This document shows positions 25,757 through 34,018 of a stretch of 64,000 bases of DNA, piece by piece. Source of the DNA: Micromonospora cathayae (GTDB lineage Bacteria; Actinomycetota; Actinomycetes; Mycobacteriales; Micromonosporaceae); contig NZ_CP118615.1 of the NCBI RefSeq assembly GCF_028993575.1, forward strand, positions 2,356,001 to 2,420,000, given 5' to 3'. The notes below the pieces were generated by a model. It was given only the letters and a program-made list of their open reading frames with translations. It was not told the DNA's origin and ran no database searches. Position 1 is the stretch's first letter. Each line of letters begins with the position of its first letter. The position numbers and the translations under genes are program-made.

Positions 25757-26764
25757 ATGAAGGACGTGGACCGGACCGTCAAGCCCGCCGAGGTCGGTCA
25801 CCTGGCCCGGACGGTGCTGGAGGCGGTCGGCTCGGTCGTGGTCGGCAAACGCGACGCGCTGGAGCTGGTCCTCGCCGGCATCCTGGCCGGCGGGCACGTC
25901 CTGCTGGAGGACCTGCCCGGCCTGGGCAAGACCCTCACCGCCCGGTCCTTCGCGCAGGCCCTCGGGCTGGACTTCCGCCGGTTGCAGTTCACCCCGGACC
26001 TGCTCCCCGCCGACGTCACCGGCTCGTTCCTGTACGACCAGCGCGGCGGCGACTTCAGCTTCCGGGCCGGCCCGGTCTTCACCAACCTGCTGCTCGCCGA
26101 CGAGATCAACCGGACCCCGCCGAAGACCCAGTCCGCGCTGCTGGAGGCGATGCAGGAGAAGCAGGTCTCCGTCGAGGGCGTCACCTACCGGCTGGACGAG
26201 CCGTTCCACGTGCTCGCCACCGCCAACCCGATCGAGTACGAGGGCACGTACCCGCTGCCCGAGGCGCAACTCGACCGCTTCCTGCTCCGGGTCTCGTTCG
26301 GCTACCCGGAACGCGAGGAGGAGTGGGAGGTGCTGCGGCGACGGATGTCCCGCCGCCGGGAGGAGGCCGAACTCAAGCCGGTCGTGGACGCGGCCACCCT
26401 GCGCGGGATGCAGGCCGCGCTGGAGGACGTGGTGGTCGAGGATTCCGTCGGCCGGTACATCGTCGAGCTGGCCGCGGCCACCCGGGAACACCCGTCGGTG
26501 CTGGTCGGGGCCTCGCCGCGCGGGTCGCTGGCGCTGCTGCTGCTGGCCCGCGCCCGGGCCGTCCTCGCCGGCCGGGACTACGTGGTGCCGGAGGACGTCA
26601 AGCACGTCGCGGTGCCCGCCCTGGCGCACCGGATCACGCTCCGGCCGGAGATGTGGCTGCGCCGGGTCGACCCGTCCTTCGTGGTCGGTGAGGTCCTCGA
26701 CGCCACGCCCGCCCCGGCCAGCGGCGCGCTGCCCAGCTACGCCGGCGGTCAGGCGGGGCGGTGA
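25757..26764 (+). CDS. MoxR-family AAA+ ATPase
   Basis: 335 residues. MoxR ATPases act as chaperones that mature or insert cofactors into partner complexes, often with VWA or DUF58 proteins. Walker A is in HVLLEDLPGLGKTLTARSFA (about residues 49-68), Walker B in LLADEINRTPPKTQSALLEA, and the sensor-1 region FHVLATANPIEYEGTYPLPE and arginine-finger segment LPEAQLDRFLLR are typical. ATG at 25757 has GGAGG at 25746-25750. That ribosome site lies immediately beside the left end hairpin of the inserted IS element, so translation signals survive although the distance from the upstream operon genes grew to about 1.4 kb. Confidence 0.95.
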   Translation: MKDVDRTVKPAEVGHLARTVLEAVGSVVVGKRDALELVLAGILAGGHVLLEDLPGLGKTLTARSFAQALGLDFRRLQFTPDLLPADVTGSFLYDQRGGDFSFRAGPVFTNLLLADEINRTPPKTQSALLEAMQEKQVSVEGVTYRLDEPFHVLATANPIEYEGTYPLPEAQLDRFLLRVSFGYPEREEEWEVLRRRMSRRREEAELKPVVDAATLRGMQAALEDVVVEDSVGRYIVELAAATREHPSVLVGASPRGSLALLLLARARAVLAGRDYVVPEDVKHVAVPALAHRITLRPEMWLRRVDPSFVVGEVLDATPAPASGALPSYAGGQAGR

Positions 26765-28137
26765 CCGGTACGTCTGCCGTGTCGTCGCCGGAACCGGACG
26801 CCCCGTCGGGCTGGGTGCCCACCTGGGCGCTCGGCCGGGCGGTGCTGCTCACCGGGCTGCTCCTGGTGGCCGGGGTGGTGCTCGGCCGGGTCGACCTGGT
26901 GGTGCTGGCCGCCCCGTTCGCGCTCGGTACCGCGTACGCCCTGCGCCGCCGGCCAGCCGGCACGCCGGAGCTGTGGACGGGCGCGGCCGAGGGGCACCTG
27001 GTCGAGGGCGGCGAGCTGGCCGGGTCGGTGACCGTCGGCAACCCGGACCGGATCGGCTACGACCTGGTGGTGGTCCGGACCCGGGTGTCGCCGTGGCTGC
27101 GGGTCGAGCGGTCCGGTCTCGCCGGCCAGGAGCTGCGCGAGGGCCCGCTCGACCGGCCGTTCGCGACCGCCGTCCCGGCCGGCTCCGCGGTGGACCTGAC
27201 CCTGGCCGGCACCGCGCTGCGCTGGGGGCGGCACGGGATCGGCCCGGCCGGCGCGCGGGCCGCCGCCGCCGACGGCCTGCTGGTCTCCCGCGCGGTGATC
27301 ACCGAACCGACCCGGGTCACCGTGTACCCAAAGACCGAGCCGTTCGAGGCGGTGGAGGCGATGCCCCGGGCCGCCGGCCTGGTCGGCGCGCACCATTCGC
27401 GCCGGCCGGGGGAGGGCGGCGAACTGGCCGGGGTGCGGGTCTTCATGCCCGGTGACCGGCTGCGCCGGATCGACTGGCGGGTCTCGTTGCGGGCGAAGCA
27501 ACTGCACGTCGCCGCCACGCTCTCCGACCGGGACGCCGAGGTGGTGCTGCTGCTCGACGTACTGGCCGAGGCGGGCCGCTCCGGCGGGATCGAGGGCACC
27601 GCGTCGGTGCTGGACACCACGGTCCGGGCCGCCGCCGCGATCGGCGAGCACTACCTGCACCGGGGCGACCGGGTGTCGATGCTGGAGTTCGGGCCGACCG
27701 CCCGCCGGCTGCGTCCGGCCACCGGCCGCCGGCAGTACCTGACGGTGCTGGAGTGGCTGCTCGACGTCCGGGCCGAGTCCTGGCCGGACGAGGACGACGA
27801 CCAGGTCTTCGGGCCGCAACTGCTCTCCTCGGACGCGCTGGTGGTGGTGCTGACCCCGCTGCTGGAGGAACGGTCCGCGCAGATGCTCGCCCAGCTCGCC
27901 CGGTCCGGCCGGTTCGTGGTGGCGGTGGACACCCTTCCCGCCGATCTGCCGCCGCCGACCGGGCGCGGCTGGGCCGAGGTGGCGTTCCGGCTCTGGCGAC
28001 TGGACCGGGACGTGATGATCGAGCAGTTGCGCGAGCACGGCGTACCGGTGGTGCAGTGGGCCGGCGCCGGCAGCCTGGACCAGGTGCTCCGGGACGTGGC
28101 CCGGCTCGCCACGGCCCCTAGGGCGGGTGCCCGGTGA
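26761..28137 (+). CDS. DUF58 domain protein
   Basis: 458 residues. Two N-terminal membrane helices (AVLLTGLLLVAGVVLGRVDL and LVVLAAPFALGTAYAL), an extracytoplasmic beta-rich region, and the C-terminal DUF58 core with the diagnostic MPGDRLRRIDWRVSLRAKQL at about residues 230-250. The following VWA-like region starts EVVLLLDVLAEAGRSG. DUF58 proteins are the standard partners of MoxR ATPases. The GTG start overlaps the moxR stop by four bases. The stop codon coincides with the first bases of a tandem 59-bp repeat. Confidence 0.93.
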   Translation: MTGTSAVSSPEPDAPSGWVPTWALGRAVLLTGLLLVAGVVLGRVDLVVLAAPFALGTAYALRRRPAGTPELWTGAAEGHLVEGGELAGSVTVGNPDRIGYDLVVVRTRVSPWLRVERSGLAGQELREGPLDRPFATAVPAGSAVDLTLAGTALRWGRHGIGPAGARAAAADGLLVSRAVITEPTRVTVYPKTEPFEAVEAMPRAAGLVGAHHSRRPGEGGELAGVRVFMPGDRLRRIDWRVSLRAKQLHVAATLSDRDAEVVLLLDVLAEAGRSGGIEGTASVLDTTVRAAAAIGEHYLHRGDRVSMLEFGPTARRLRPATGRRQYLTVLEWLLDVRAESWPDEDDDQVFGPQLLSSDALVVVLTPLLEERSAQMLAQLARSGRFVVAVDTLPADLPPPTGRGWAEVAFRLWRLDRDVMIEQLREHGVPVVQWAGAGSLDQVLRDVARLATAPRAGAR

Positions 28138-28251
28138 GCGCGAGGAACGCAGCGCAGCGGAGTCCCGCAGTCGCGAACGGAAGGCGGCTCCGGTGAGCGC
28201 GAGGAACGTGGCGCAGCGGAGTCCCGCAGTCGCGAACGGAAGGCTGGCCCG
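28134..28251 (+). repeat. Tandem 59-bp repeat between operon genes (two units)
   Basis: Units 28134-28192 and 28193-28251 both begin GTGAGCGCGAGGAACG and continue through CAGTCGCGAACGGAAGGC; they differ at about five positions. The array begins exactly at the GTGA containing the DUF58 stop codon and ends one base before the next ATG, filling the intergenic gap completely. I recall similar GTGAGCGCGAGGA-type repeats at gene junctions in Micromonospora genomes. Confidence 0.9.
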
Positions 28252-28812
28252 ATGAAGGTGGTCGTGCGGCGGGTGGAGGCGGCCCGGTACGCGGTGCGTC
28301 GGGTGACCCTGTTGCCGCTGCTGGTCCGGGTCGGCGTGTTCCTGACCGTGCTGACCGGTTTCGCGGTGGCCTACCCGATGGCCGTCTGGACCGGCCAGGC
28401 GCTGCTGGCGCTGCTGGTCACCGCGCTGCTCCCGGCGCTGGGGCCCCGCCGGTACTGGCCCACGTTCGCCGCCCTGGTCACGGTCGGCGGCTGGCTGTAC
28501 GCCACCTTCGGTCAGGGCCAGTCGATCGCGCTGTGGCGGCTGCTGCTGCTGACCGCGCTGCTCTACCTCGGGCACACCCTGTGCGCGCTGGCCGCGCTGT
28601 TGCCGTACGACGCGGTGGTCGACCCGGACCTGGTGCTGCGCTGGCTGGCCCGGGCAGCGGGGGTGTTGCTGGTCACGTGGGTGCTGGGCGTGCTGCTGCT
28701 CACGGTCGGCGGGGTCGGCGGCGACCGGGGCATGCTGGCGGTGACCATCGGCGGCCTGGCGGTGGCGGTGCTGGTGAGCGCGTTGCTGGGGTGGCTGCTG
28801 CGGCGTCGGTGA
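28252..28812 (+). CDS. Polytopic membrane protein of the MoxR/DUF58 operon
   Basis: 186 residues from ATG at 28252. About five to six membrane helices: LLVRVGVFLTVLTGFAVAYP, GQALLALLVTALLPALG, YWPTFAALVTVGGWLYATFG, LLLLTALLYLGHTLCALAA, GVLLVTWVLGVLLLTVGGVG and VTIGGLAVAVLVSALLGWLL. The N-terminus is positively charged (VVRRVEAARYAVRRV). No enzyme motif. It immediately follows the tandem repeat; no ribosome site is distinguishable apart from the repeat sequence GGAAGG, so the repeat itself supplies the translation start region. Confidence 0.82.
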   Translation: MKVVVRRVEAARYAVRRVTLLPLLVRVGVFLTVLTGFAVAYPMAVWTGQALLALLVTALLPALGPRRYWPTFAALVTVGGWLYATFGQGQSIALWRLLLLTALLYLGHTLCALAALLPYDAVVDPDLVLRWLARAAGVLLVTWVLGVLLLTVGGVGGDRGMLAVTIGGLAVAVLVSALLGWLLRRR

Positions 28813-28914
28813 AACCTGGCGGTAACCAAGGTCGTGCAGGTCACAGGGGGTGCTCCGTCACAGAGAAGGGCTGCGCGGGGGATTAGGCGGAGCCGCCGGG
28901 GAAAGATAGAAGAC

Positions 28915-30276
28915 GTGAATCCGAAGCGGATCCTTGTGGTAGGTGCCGGGCATGTCGGGCTTTACGCCGCCCTGCGCCTGTCGAAGAAGCTGAGCTCCCG
29001 TGAGGCTGAGGTCGTCGTCGTCGACCCGCAGCCGCACATGACTTACCAGCCCTTCCTCCCGGAAGCGGCGGCCGGCAACATCTCTCCCCGGCACAGTGTG
29101 GTGCCGCTGCGGCGGGAGTTGCGTAAGTGCACCATCGTCGCGGGTGCGGTGACGCGGATCGACCACTCCCGCAAGACCGCGACGGTCCAGCCGATCACCG
29201 GCCCGGTGCGCGAGATCCGGTACGACCACGTGGTGGTCGCCCCCGGTTCGGTGTCCCGGACCCTGCCGATCCCCGGCCTGCACGAGCACGGCATCGGGTT
29301 CAAGACCATCGGCGAGGCCATCTACCTGCGTAACCACGTTCTCGACCGGCTCGACGTGGCGGCGGCGACCACCGATCCGGCGGTTCGTCGTTCCGCGCTG
29401 ACCTTCGTCTTCGTCGGCGGCGGGTACGCCGGCATCGAGGCGCTGGCCGAGATGGAGGACATGGCCCGGGACGCGCTCAAGTACTACCCGGAGCTGAGCC
29501 CGGACGACATGCGCTGGGTGCTGGTCGAGGCGACCCAGCGGGTGCTGCCCGAGGTGGACCGGGACATGGGCGCGTACACGGTGCAGCAGCTCCTCAAGCG
29601 GAACATGGACATCCGGCTGGACACCCGCCTGGAGTCCTGCGTCGACGGGGTGGTGAAGCTCTCCGACGGTGACAGCTTCCGCTCCGACACCATCGTCTGG
29701 ACCGCCGGCGTGAAGCCGTCGCCGCTGCTGGACGCCACCGACTTCCCCCGCGACGAGCGGCGTCGGGTCACCTGCCTGCCCACCCTCCAGGTGGTCGACG
29801 GGGACCGGGTGGTCGACGGCGCGTGGAGCGCCGGTGACTGCGCCGCCGTGCCGGACCTGACCGGCCCGCCCGGGACGTACTGCTCGCCGAGTGCCCAGCA
29901 CGCCGTGCGGCAGGCCGCCCGGATGGCCGACAACATCAGGGCCGTGATCCGGGGGCAGGAGCCGGTCAACTACCGGCACAAGCACGCCGGCAGCGTGGCC
30001 AGCCTCGGCCTGCACAAGGGCGTCGCCCAGGTGTACGGGATCAAGATGACCGGTTGGCCGGCGTGGTTCATGCACCGGACGTACCACATGAGCCGGATCC
30101 CGTCGCTCAACCGCAAGGTGCGGGTGGTGGTCGACTGGACGCTGGCCTTCTTCCTCCGCCGTGAGGTGGTCGCGCTCGGGCAGCTCCACGACCCGCGCGA
30201 GGAGTTCGCCGAGGCGTCCCAACCGCCGCAGCCGCCGCAGCAGCAGCCGGTGGGCGCGGGCAGCCGCGCCGCCTGA
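28915..30276 (+). CDS. Type II NADH:quinone oxidoreductase (NDH-2 family)
   Basis: 453 residues from GTG at 28915, preceded by GGGGAAAGA. It oxidises NADH and reduces menaquinone without proton pumping, at the inner face of the membrane. The FAD site is RILVVGAGHVGLYAALRLSK, the NAD site FVFVGGGYAGIEALAEMEDM, and a second FAD contact is GAWSAGDCAAVPDL. The C-terminal region (YGIKMTGWPAWFMHRTYHMS and VRVVVDWTLAFFLRREVVAL) supplies the membrane-binding helix. A Pro/Gln tail (PPQPPQQQPVG) follows. The leader contains two GTCACAG direct repeats (28840 and 28857), possibly regulatory. Related enzymes reduce other quinones, but NDH-2 is the best fit. Confidence 0.9.
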   Translation: MNPKRILVVGAGHVGLYAALRLSKKLSSREAEVVVVDPQPHMTYQPFLPEAAAGNISPRHSVVPLRRELRKCTIVAGAVTRIDHSRKTATVQPITGPVREIRYDHVVVAPGSVSRTLPIPGLHEHGIGFKTIGEAIYLRNHVLDRLDVAAATTDPAVRRSALTFVFVGGGYAGIEALAEMEDMARDALKYYPELSPDDMRWVLVEATQRVLPEVDRDMGAYTVQQLLKRNMDIRLDTRLESCVDGVVKLSDGDSFRSDTIVWTAGVKPSPLLDATDFPRDERRRVTCLPTLQVVDGDRVVDGAWSAGDCAAVPDLTGPPGTYCSPSAQHAVRQAARMADNIRAVIRGQEPVNYRHKHAGSVASLGLHKGVAQVYGIKMTGWPAWFMHRTYHMSRIPSLNRKVRVVVDWTLAFFLRREVVALGQLHDPREEFAEASQPPQPPQQQPVGAGSRAA

Positions 30277-30285
30277 GTACTCCAC

Positions 30286-30325
30286 GCGGTCACCACCGCG
30301 CTCAGCACCACGCGGTGGTGACCGC
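30286..30325. terminator. Perfect 15-bp inverted repeat between convergent genes
   Basis: GCGGTCACCACCGCG (30286-30300) and CGCGGTGGTGACCGC (30311-30325) with a 10-base loop, 10 bases after the NADH dehydrogenase gene and 58 bases before the end of the convergent membrane-protein gene. Likely bidirectional terminator without U-tract. Confidence 0.7.
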
Positions 30326-30382
30326 ACGGCACCACCTTGTTGCCGCCGGGCCCGGCAGCTGCCGACGAGCCGCCGGGCCGGG

Positions 30383-32374
30383 TCAGACCCGCCAGATCCA
30401 GGCGTCGGCGACCCGGGTGGCCGGTCCGAAGAGCTGCTCCAGGGTGCTCCGTAGTGCCGTCGCGTGCCGCTCGTCCTCGGCCAGCACCACGCAGGACGCC
30501 CGCCAGAACGCGACGTCCCGGGCGGCCTGCTGCCGTTGGCCGTCGGTGACGTTCGCCGGTACGCCGCCGCGGGCCACCTCGGCCAGCAGCGCCGAGGTGG
30601 GCTGCTTGTAGGTGCCCATCGCCGCCGTCCCGTTCCGCCCGTACGAGCCGATGAAGAAGCCCTCGGGCAGCGCGAATCCGGCGTCGGCGGCCACCGCCCA
30701 GCGCATCGGCCAGGGTTCCTTCGGGGTGGGCGCGGGCACCGGCACCAGCGTCCCGCCGGGGCGTACGCAGTCCCGCCAGTGGCCGGCGGTGATGAACTCC
30801 GGCACCGGCGCCCGGCCCTCGGTGGGCAGCGGGGTCGGCAGCGTCGGCAGCAGTGCCAGCCCGACGGCGGCCGGGACGACCAGCCGCAGTCGGCCGCCGC
30901 CCCGCCAGGCCCGGTCCACCGCCAGCACCAGCACCGTGGCGAGCAGCGGGAGTACCGCCAGCGCGAACCGCATCGGCAGCGCGCCGTCCACCACCGGCAC
31001 CCCGAGCAGCAGCCGGAACGGGCCGGGGACGGCGGTGCGTTCGCCGTCGACCACCACGTCCGGCCCGAGCGACAGCGCGCCCATCACCAGCGCGCCGGCC
31101 ACGCAGGCGATCACCAGGGGGCGGTGCCCCCACGTCCCGCCCGCCGGTCGGCTGCCCCGGTCCCCGCCGCCCGGCCGGACGGCCGTCGGGTCGGCGGCGC
31201 TCAACCAGACCGCGCAGGCCGCGCCGACCAGCAGGAGCGGCCAGCCCAGGAAGGCGTTGTACTCGGCCGGGCCGGTGGTGAGCCGGGCCGCCGCGTCGTC
31301 GCCGGCCACCGACAGCGGGGAGAACGTCCACCAGCTCGTCAGATCGGCCGAGAAGTAGTACGGACTGAACATGCCGTCGGCGACGCCCTGCGGCCCGGCG
31401 AACTGGAACCACAGCGGGTAGGCGAGCGCGACCAGGGCGAGCCCGGTGGCGAGCAGCATCCCGGCGGCGAATCCGGGGAACGCCCGGCGGGCCAGCGCCC
31501 GGTCGGCGGCGGCGTACGCGACGGTCATCACCGCCAGCGTCAGCGCGGCCAGGAACAGGGTCTCCTCGCCCACGAACACCTGCGCGGCCACCACCACGGC
31601 CAACCCGACGGCCGCGGTGACCAACCGTCGGTCCGGGCCGGTGCCAGCCCCGGCCCGCCCCCGGTCCCGGCCGGTGGCCGCGTCGGCCCGGTCCCGGCCG
31701 GCGGGCTGGCCCCTGGTCGGTTGCTGCCGGCGGCCCGGGTAGGCCGGGTCGGCGGCCCGCAGCAGCCGTACCACCAACCAGACGATCACCGGGACCAGCC
31801 ACTGCGCGGTCATGTGCAGGTGCGCGTTGGTCTGCGAGACGATGCCCGGCCCGAAGCCGCACAACCCGGCCCCGAGTCCGGCGGCGAGCCGGCCCGCGCC
31901 GAGCAGCCGGACGTAGAGCAGGTACCAGGCGATCGCCGTGCCGGCCAGGTTGAGCGCGGCGAGCAGGGCGAAGGTGGTCGGCGCACCGGCCAGCAGGGTG
32001 ACCGGGGCGAGGAGCACACCGAGCAAGATGACCGTGGTGTTGGCCATCAGGTTGACCCCGTCGGGGGCGTTGAGCCGGTCGCTGAGCAGGCTGAAGTCAC
32101 CGAGCAGGGCCCGTGAGTCGACGGCCAGGAACCACTCGTACAGCGTCTGGTCCTGTGGGTTGAGGGCCAGCACCCGACCGGCCGGGTCCGGCCAGAGCCC
32201 GTGCGTGAGCACCCCGGCGAAGGCCAGGAAACCCAGCCCGACCAGCAGGTCCGCCCGGTGCCGGCGGGCGGCGGCGACGAGCCGGGTCCGCCGGTCGCCG
32301 GCCCCCGTCGGGACCGCCGGGGTGGCGTCCCGGTCGAGGTCGGGCTCCTGACCAGTACGGGCTGCGCTGCTCAC
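30383..32374 (-). CDS. Large polytopic membrane protein, glycosyltransferase-C-like
   Basis: 663 residues, ATG at 32374. About eleven to twelve membrane helices spread over residues 40-510, with a Pro/Arg-rich loop near 205-245. The N-terminal part has ADLLVGLGFLAFAGVLTHGL then NPQDQTLYEWFLAVDSRALL, an acidic loop like that of GT-C membrane glycosyltransferases. The C-terminal 140 residues (PVPEFITAGHWRDCVRPGGT, PEGFFIGSYGRNGTAAMGTY) form an extracytoplasmic domain. Fits actinobacterial proteins annotated only as glycosyltransferase-like or hypothetical. A sugar donor cannot be named. It is a single-gene unit divergent from the tRNA. Confidence 0.7.
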   Translation of the reverse strand: MSSAARTGQEPDLDRDATPAVPTGAGDRRTRLVAAARRHRADLLVGLGFLAFAGVLTHGLWPDPAGRVLALNPQDQTLYEWFLAVDSRALLGDFSLLSDRLNAPDGVNLMANTTVILLGVLLAPVTLLAGAPTTFALLAALNLAGTAIAWYLLYVRLLGAGRLAAGLGAGLCGFGPGIVSQTNAHLHMTAQWLVPVIVWLVVRLLRAADPAYPGRRQQPTRGQPAGRDRADAATGRDRGRAGAGTGPDRRLVTAAVGLAVVVAAQVFVGEETLFLAALTLAVMTVAYAAADRALARRAFPGFAAGMLLATGLALVALAYPLWFQFAGPQGVADGMFSPYYFSADLTSWWTFSPLSVAGDDAAARLTTGPAEYNAFLGWPLLLVGAACAVWLSAADPTAVRPGGGDRGSRPAGGTWGHRPLVIACVAGALVMGALSLGPDVVVDGERTAVPGPFRLLLGVPVVDGALPMRFALAVLPLLATVLVLAVDRAWRGGGRLRLVVPAAVGLALLPTLPTPLPTEGRAPVPEFITAGHWRDCVRPGGTLVPVPAPTPKEPWPMRWAVAADAGFALPEGFFIGSYGRNGTAAMGTYKQPTSALLAEVARGGVPANVTDGQRQQAARDVAFWRASCVVLAEDERHATALRSTLEQLFGPATRVADAWIWRV

Positions 32375-32477
32375 GGCCTCGACCCTAGTGCCGCAGGGGT
32401 GACGGGGTACGCCGGGTTCGGCGAGACCGGTTACGGTGACACTGCACCGCGCGTGTCGACGCGCCGGTGCGTCACCC

Positions 32478-32558
32478 GCCCGGGTGGTGGAACGGCAGAC
32501 ACGGCCGCCTTAAAAGCGGCTGCCGCAAGGCGTGCGGGTTCGACCCCCGCCCCGGGCA
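32478..32558 (+). tRNA. tRNA-Leu (anticodon UAA), bldA equivalent
   Basis: 81 bases. The acceptor stem GCCCGGG (32478-32484) pairs with CCCGGGC (32551-32557), discriminator A at 32558, CCA not encoded. The anticodon stem GCCGC/GCGGC encloses the loop CTTAAAA, giving anticodon TAA. A long class II variable arm (TGCCGCAAGGCG) and T arm GCGGG-TTCGACC-CCCGC confirm leucine. In streptomycetes this tRNA reads the rare UUA codon and controls development as bldA; two genes in this window contain TTA codons (11303 and 50124). Confidence 0.97.
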
Positions 32559-32666
32559 CGAGACTCTCAGCTTCCCTTCAGCCTGGTGATCACCACGTCC
32601 CGGGCCATGAGGTTTACCCTGGAAGGGCACGTTCACCGTGCATCGACCCCCTGAGGGAGGCTGAAA

Positions 32667-33497
32667 GTGAAGACCTCGAACCCGGTGCTCGCCCGGCTCG
32701 GCCAGGCGGCCGAGCGGGAGCGGGCGGCCGGGTACGCCCCGACCGGGCCGTACGGACAGCCCGGATACCCGCAGCAGTACCCGGGTGCGGGCTACCCGGC
32801 GGCTCCCGGCTACCCGGCCGCGCCGCCCACCGTTACCCCGATGTCGCTGGACGACGTCGTGGTCAAGACCGTCATGCTGCTCGCCATCACCGGAGCCTCG
32901 GCCGCGGCGGCGTGGGTGCTGGTGCCCGACGCCCTGGTCGGTGTCGCCTGGATCGGCGCCGCCATCGTCGGCCTGGCGCTCGGCCTGATCATCTCGTTCT
33001 CCCGGATGGCGAACCCGGCGCTCGTCGTCACGTACGCCGTCGTCGAGGGCGTCTTCGTCGGCATGGTCAGCAAGGCCTTCGAGTCGCTGTACCAAGGCAT
33101 CGTGCTCCAGGCGGTGACCGCCACCTTCGGGGTGTTCTTCCTGATGGCGGTCCTCTACAAGGCCAAGGTCATCCGGGCCACCCCGAAGTTCGTCCGCGGC
33201 ATGATCGCGGTGATGGTCGGCCTCTTCGCGGTGATGCTGATCAACCTGGTGCTGGCGCTGTTCGGCATCAACACCGGGCTCCGGGACGGCAGCCCGCTGG
33301 CCATCGGGTTCAGCCTGGTCTGCATCGTGGTCGCCGCGCTCAGCTTCATCCTGAGCTTCCACGAGGTCGAGGAGGGCGTCCGGATGGGGCTGCCCCAGCG
33401 GTACTCGTGGACGGCGGCGTTCGGCATCCTGGTCAGCCTGATCTGGCTCTACATCGAGATCCTGCGCCTGCTGAGCTACTTCCAGGGCGACGACTGA
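32667..33497 (+). CDS. BAX inhibitor-1/YccA family membrane protein
   Basis: 276 residues from GTG at 32667 with GAGGGAGG upstream. The N-terminal 60 residues are cytoplasmic and Gly/Pro/Tyr-rich (YGQPGYPQQYPGAGYP). Seven membrane helices follow, including TVMLLAITGASAAAAWVLVP, MANPALVVTYAVVEGVFVGM, VTATFGVFFLMAVLYKAKVI and AIGFSLVCIVVAALSFILS. The C-terminal SWTAAFGILVSLIWLYIEIL with LRLLSYFQGDD matches the BI-1/YccA pattern. Bacterial members have been shown to conduct calcium in a pH-dependent way or to interact with FtsH; the physiological role here is unknown. Ends before a strong hairpin. Confidence 0.92.
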   Translation: MKTSNPVLARLGQAAERERAAGYAPTGPYGQPGYPQQYPGAGYPAAPGYPAAPPTVTPMSLDDVVVKTVMLLAITGASAAAAWVLVPDALVGVAWIGAAIVGLALGLIISFSRMANPALVVTYAVVEGVFVGMVSKAFESLYQGIVLQAVTATFGVFFLMAVLYKAKVIRATPKFVRGMIAVMVGLFAVMLINLVLALFGINTGLRDGSPLAIGFSLVCIVVAALSFILSFHEVEEGVRMGLPQRYSWTAAFGILVSLIWLYIEILRLLSYFQGDD

Positions 33498-33515
33498 CCC
33501 GTCGCCTGACCGGTA

Positions 33516-33545
33516 CGCCCGTCCCCGCCGTCGCGGGGGCGGGCG
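33516..33545 (+). terminator. Intrinsic-type terminator after the BAX-inhibitor gene
   Basis: CGCCCGTCCCCGC (33516-33528) pairs with GCGGGGGCGGGCG (33533-33545) over 13 bases with one G-U-type position and a 4-base loop CGTC. It is followed by CCCGTCTTTCC, a weak T-rich tract. Confidence 0.75.
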
Positions 33546-33619
33546 CCCGTCTTTCCGGGCCCGTTCCGGGTTTCACCGGGGACGTCGACGCGCGGCGGCG
33601 GTTCCGTAGACTCACGCCG

Positions 33620-33964
33620 GTGAGCGCAACCGTGGCCGACAGATCCCCTGCCGACGAGCTGGCGCGGGCGGTGGAGCTGCTGGTCAACCAGGTCGGGCAC
33701 TGGCAGGCGGCCCGCTGGGCGGCGCCGGCCGCCGGTAGCGACGTCCCCCGGGCCGCCCTGGTGCACCGGCTGGTGCAGGAGGTCGCCGACCTGGCCGCCG
33801 GGGCCGAGGGGCAGCCCCGCCGGGAGGTACCCCGGCTCGACAACGACCTGGCCCTGCCCGACCAGCTACGGGTGGTCGCCGCCGATCTGGCCGCTGCCCG
33901 GCCGGCGTCGGCGGCCGTGGTCCGGGCCGCCGCCGAGGTGACGGCGACCCGGCAGGCACTCTGA
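33620..33964 (+). CDS. Small alanine-rich hypothetical protein
   Basis: 114 residues from GTG at 33620. Predicted helical bundle: DELARAVELLVNQVGHWQAA, RAALVHRLVQEVADLAAGAE and DQLRVVAADLAAARPASAAV. No membrane segment, signal peptide or cysteine. Proteins of this kind are conserved in Micromonospora-like genomes without assigned function. It is separated from the BAX-inhibitor gene by a terminator and is convergent with the thiolase gene, so it is probably a single-gene transcript. The start has no strong ribosome site; the coding bias (GC-rich third positions) supports the frame. Confidence 0.7.
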   Translation: MSATVADRSPADELARAVELLVNQVGHWQAARWAAPAAGSDVPRAALVHRLVQEVADLAAGAEGQPRREVPRLDNDLALPDQLRVVAADLAAARPASAAVVRAAAEVTATRQAL

Positions 33965-33981
33965 CCCCCGCGCCGCCTCCT

Positions 33982-34001
33982 GAGCCGGTACGCGCCGGCT
34001 C
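33982..34001. terminator. Short hairpin between convergent genes
   Basis: GAGCCGG (33982-33988) and CCGGCTC (33995-34001) with a 6-base loop, between the small hypothetical gene (ends 33964) and the convergent thiolase gene (ends 34019). Probable terminator. Confidence 0.5.
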
Positions 34002-34018
34002 AGGAGAGGAACCGGCGC

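Noticed and set aside
28840..28863. Rex or CRP operator upstream of the NADH dehydrogenase gene
   Set aside because: The two GTCACAG copies are direct, not inverted, and do not match TTGTGAA-N4-TTCACAA or TGTGA-N6-TCACA.
32478..32558. tRNA as integration site of a mobile element
   Set aside because: No integrase, direct repeat of the tRNA 3' end or island-like composition follows it.
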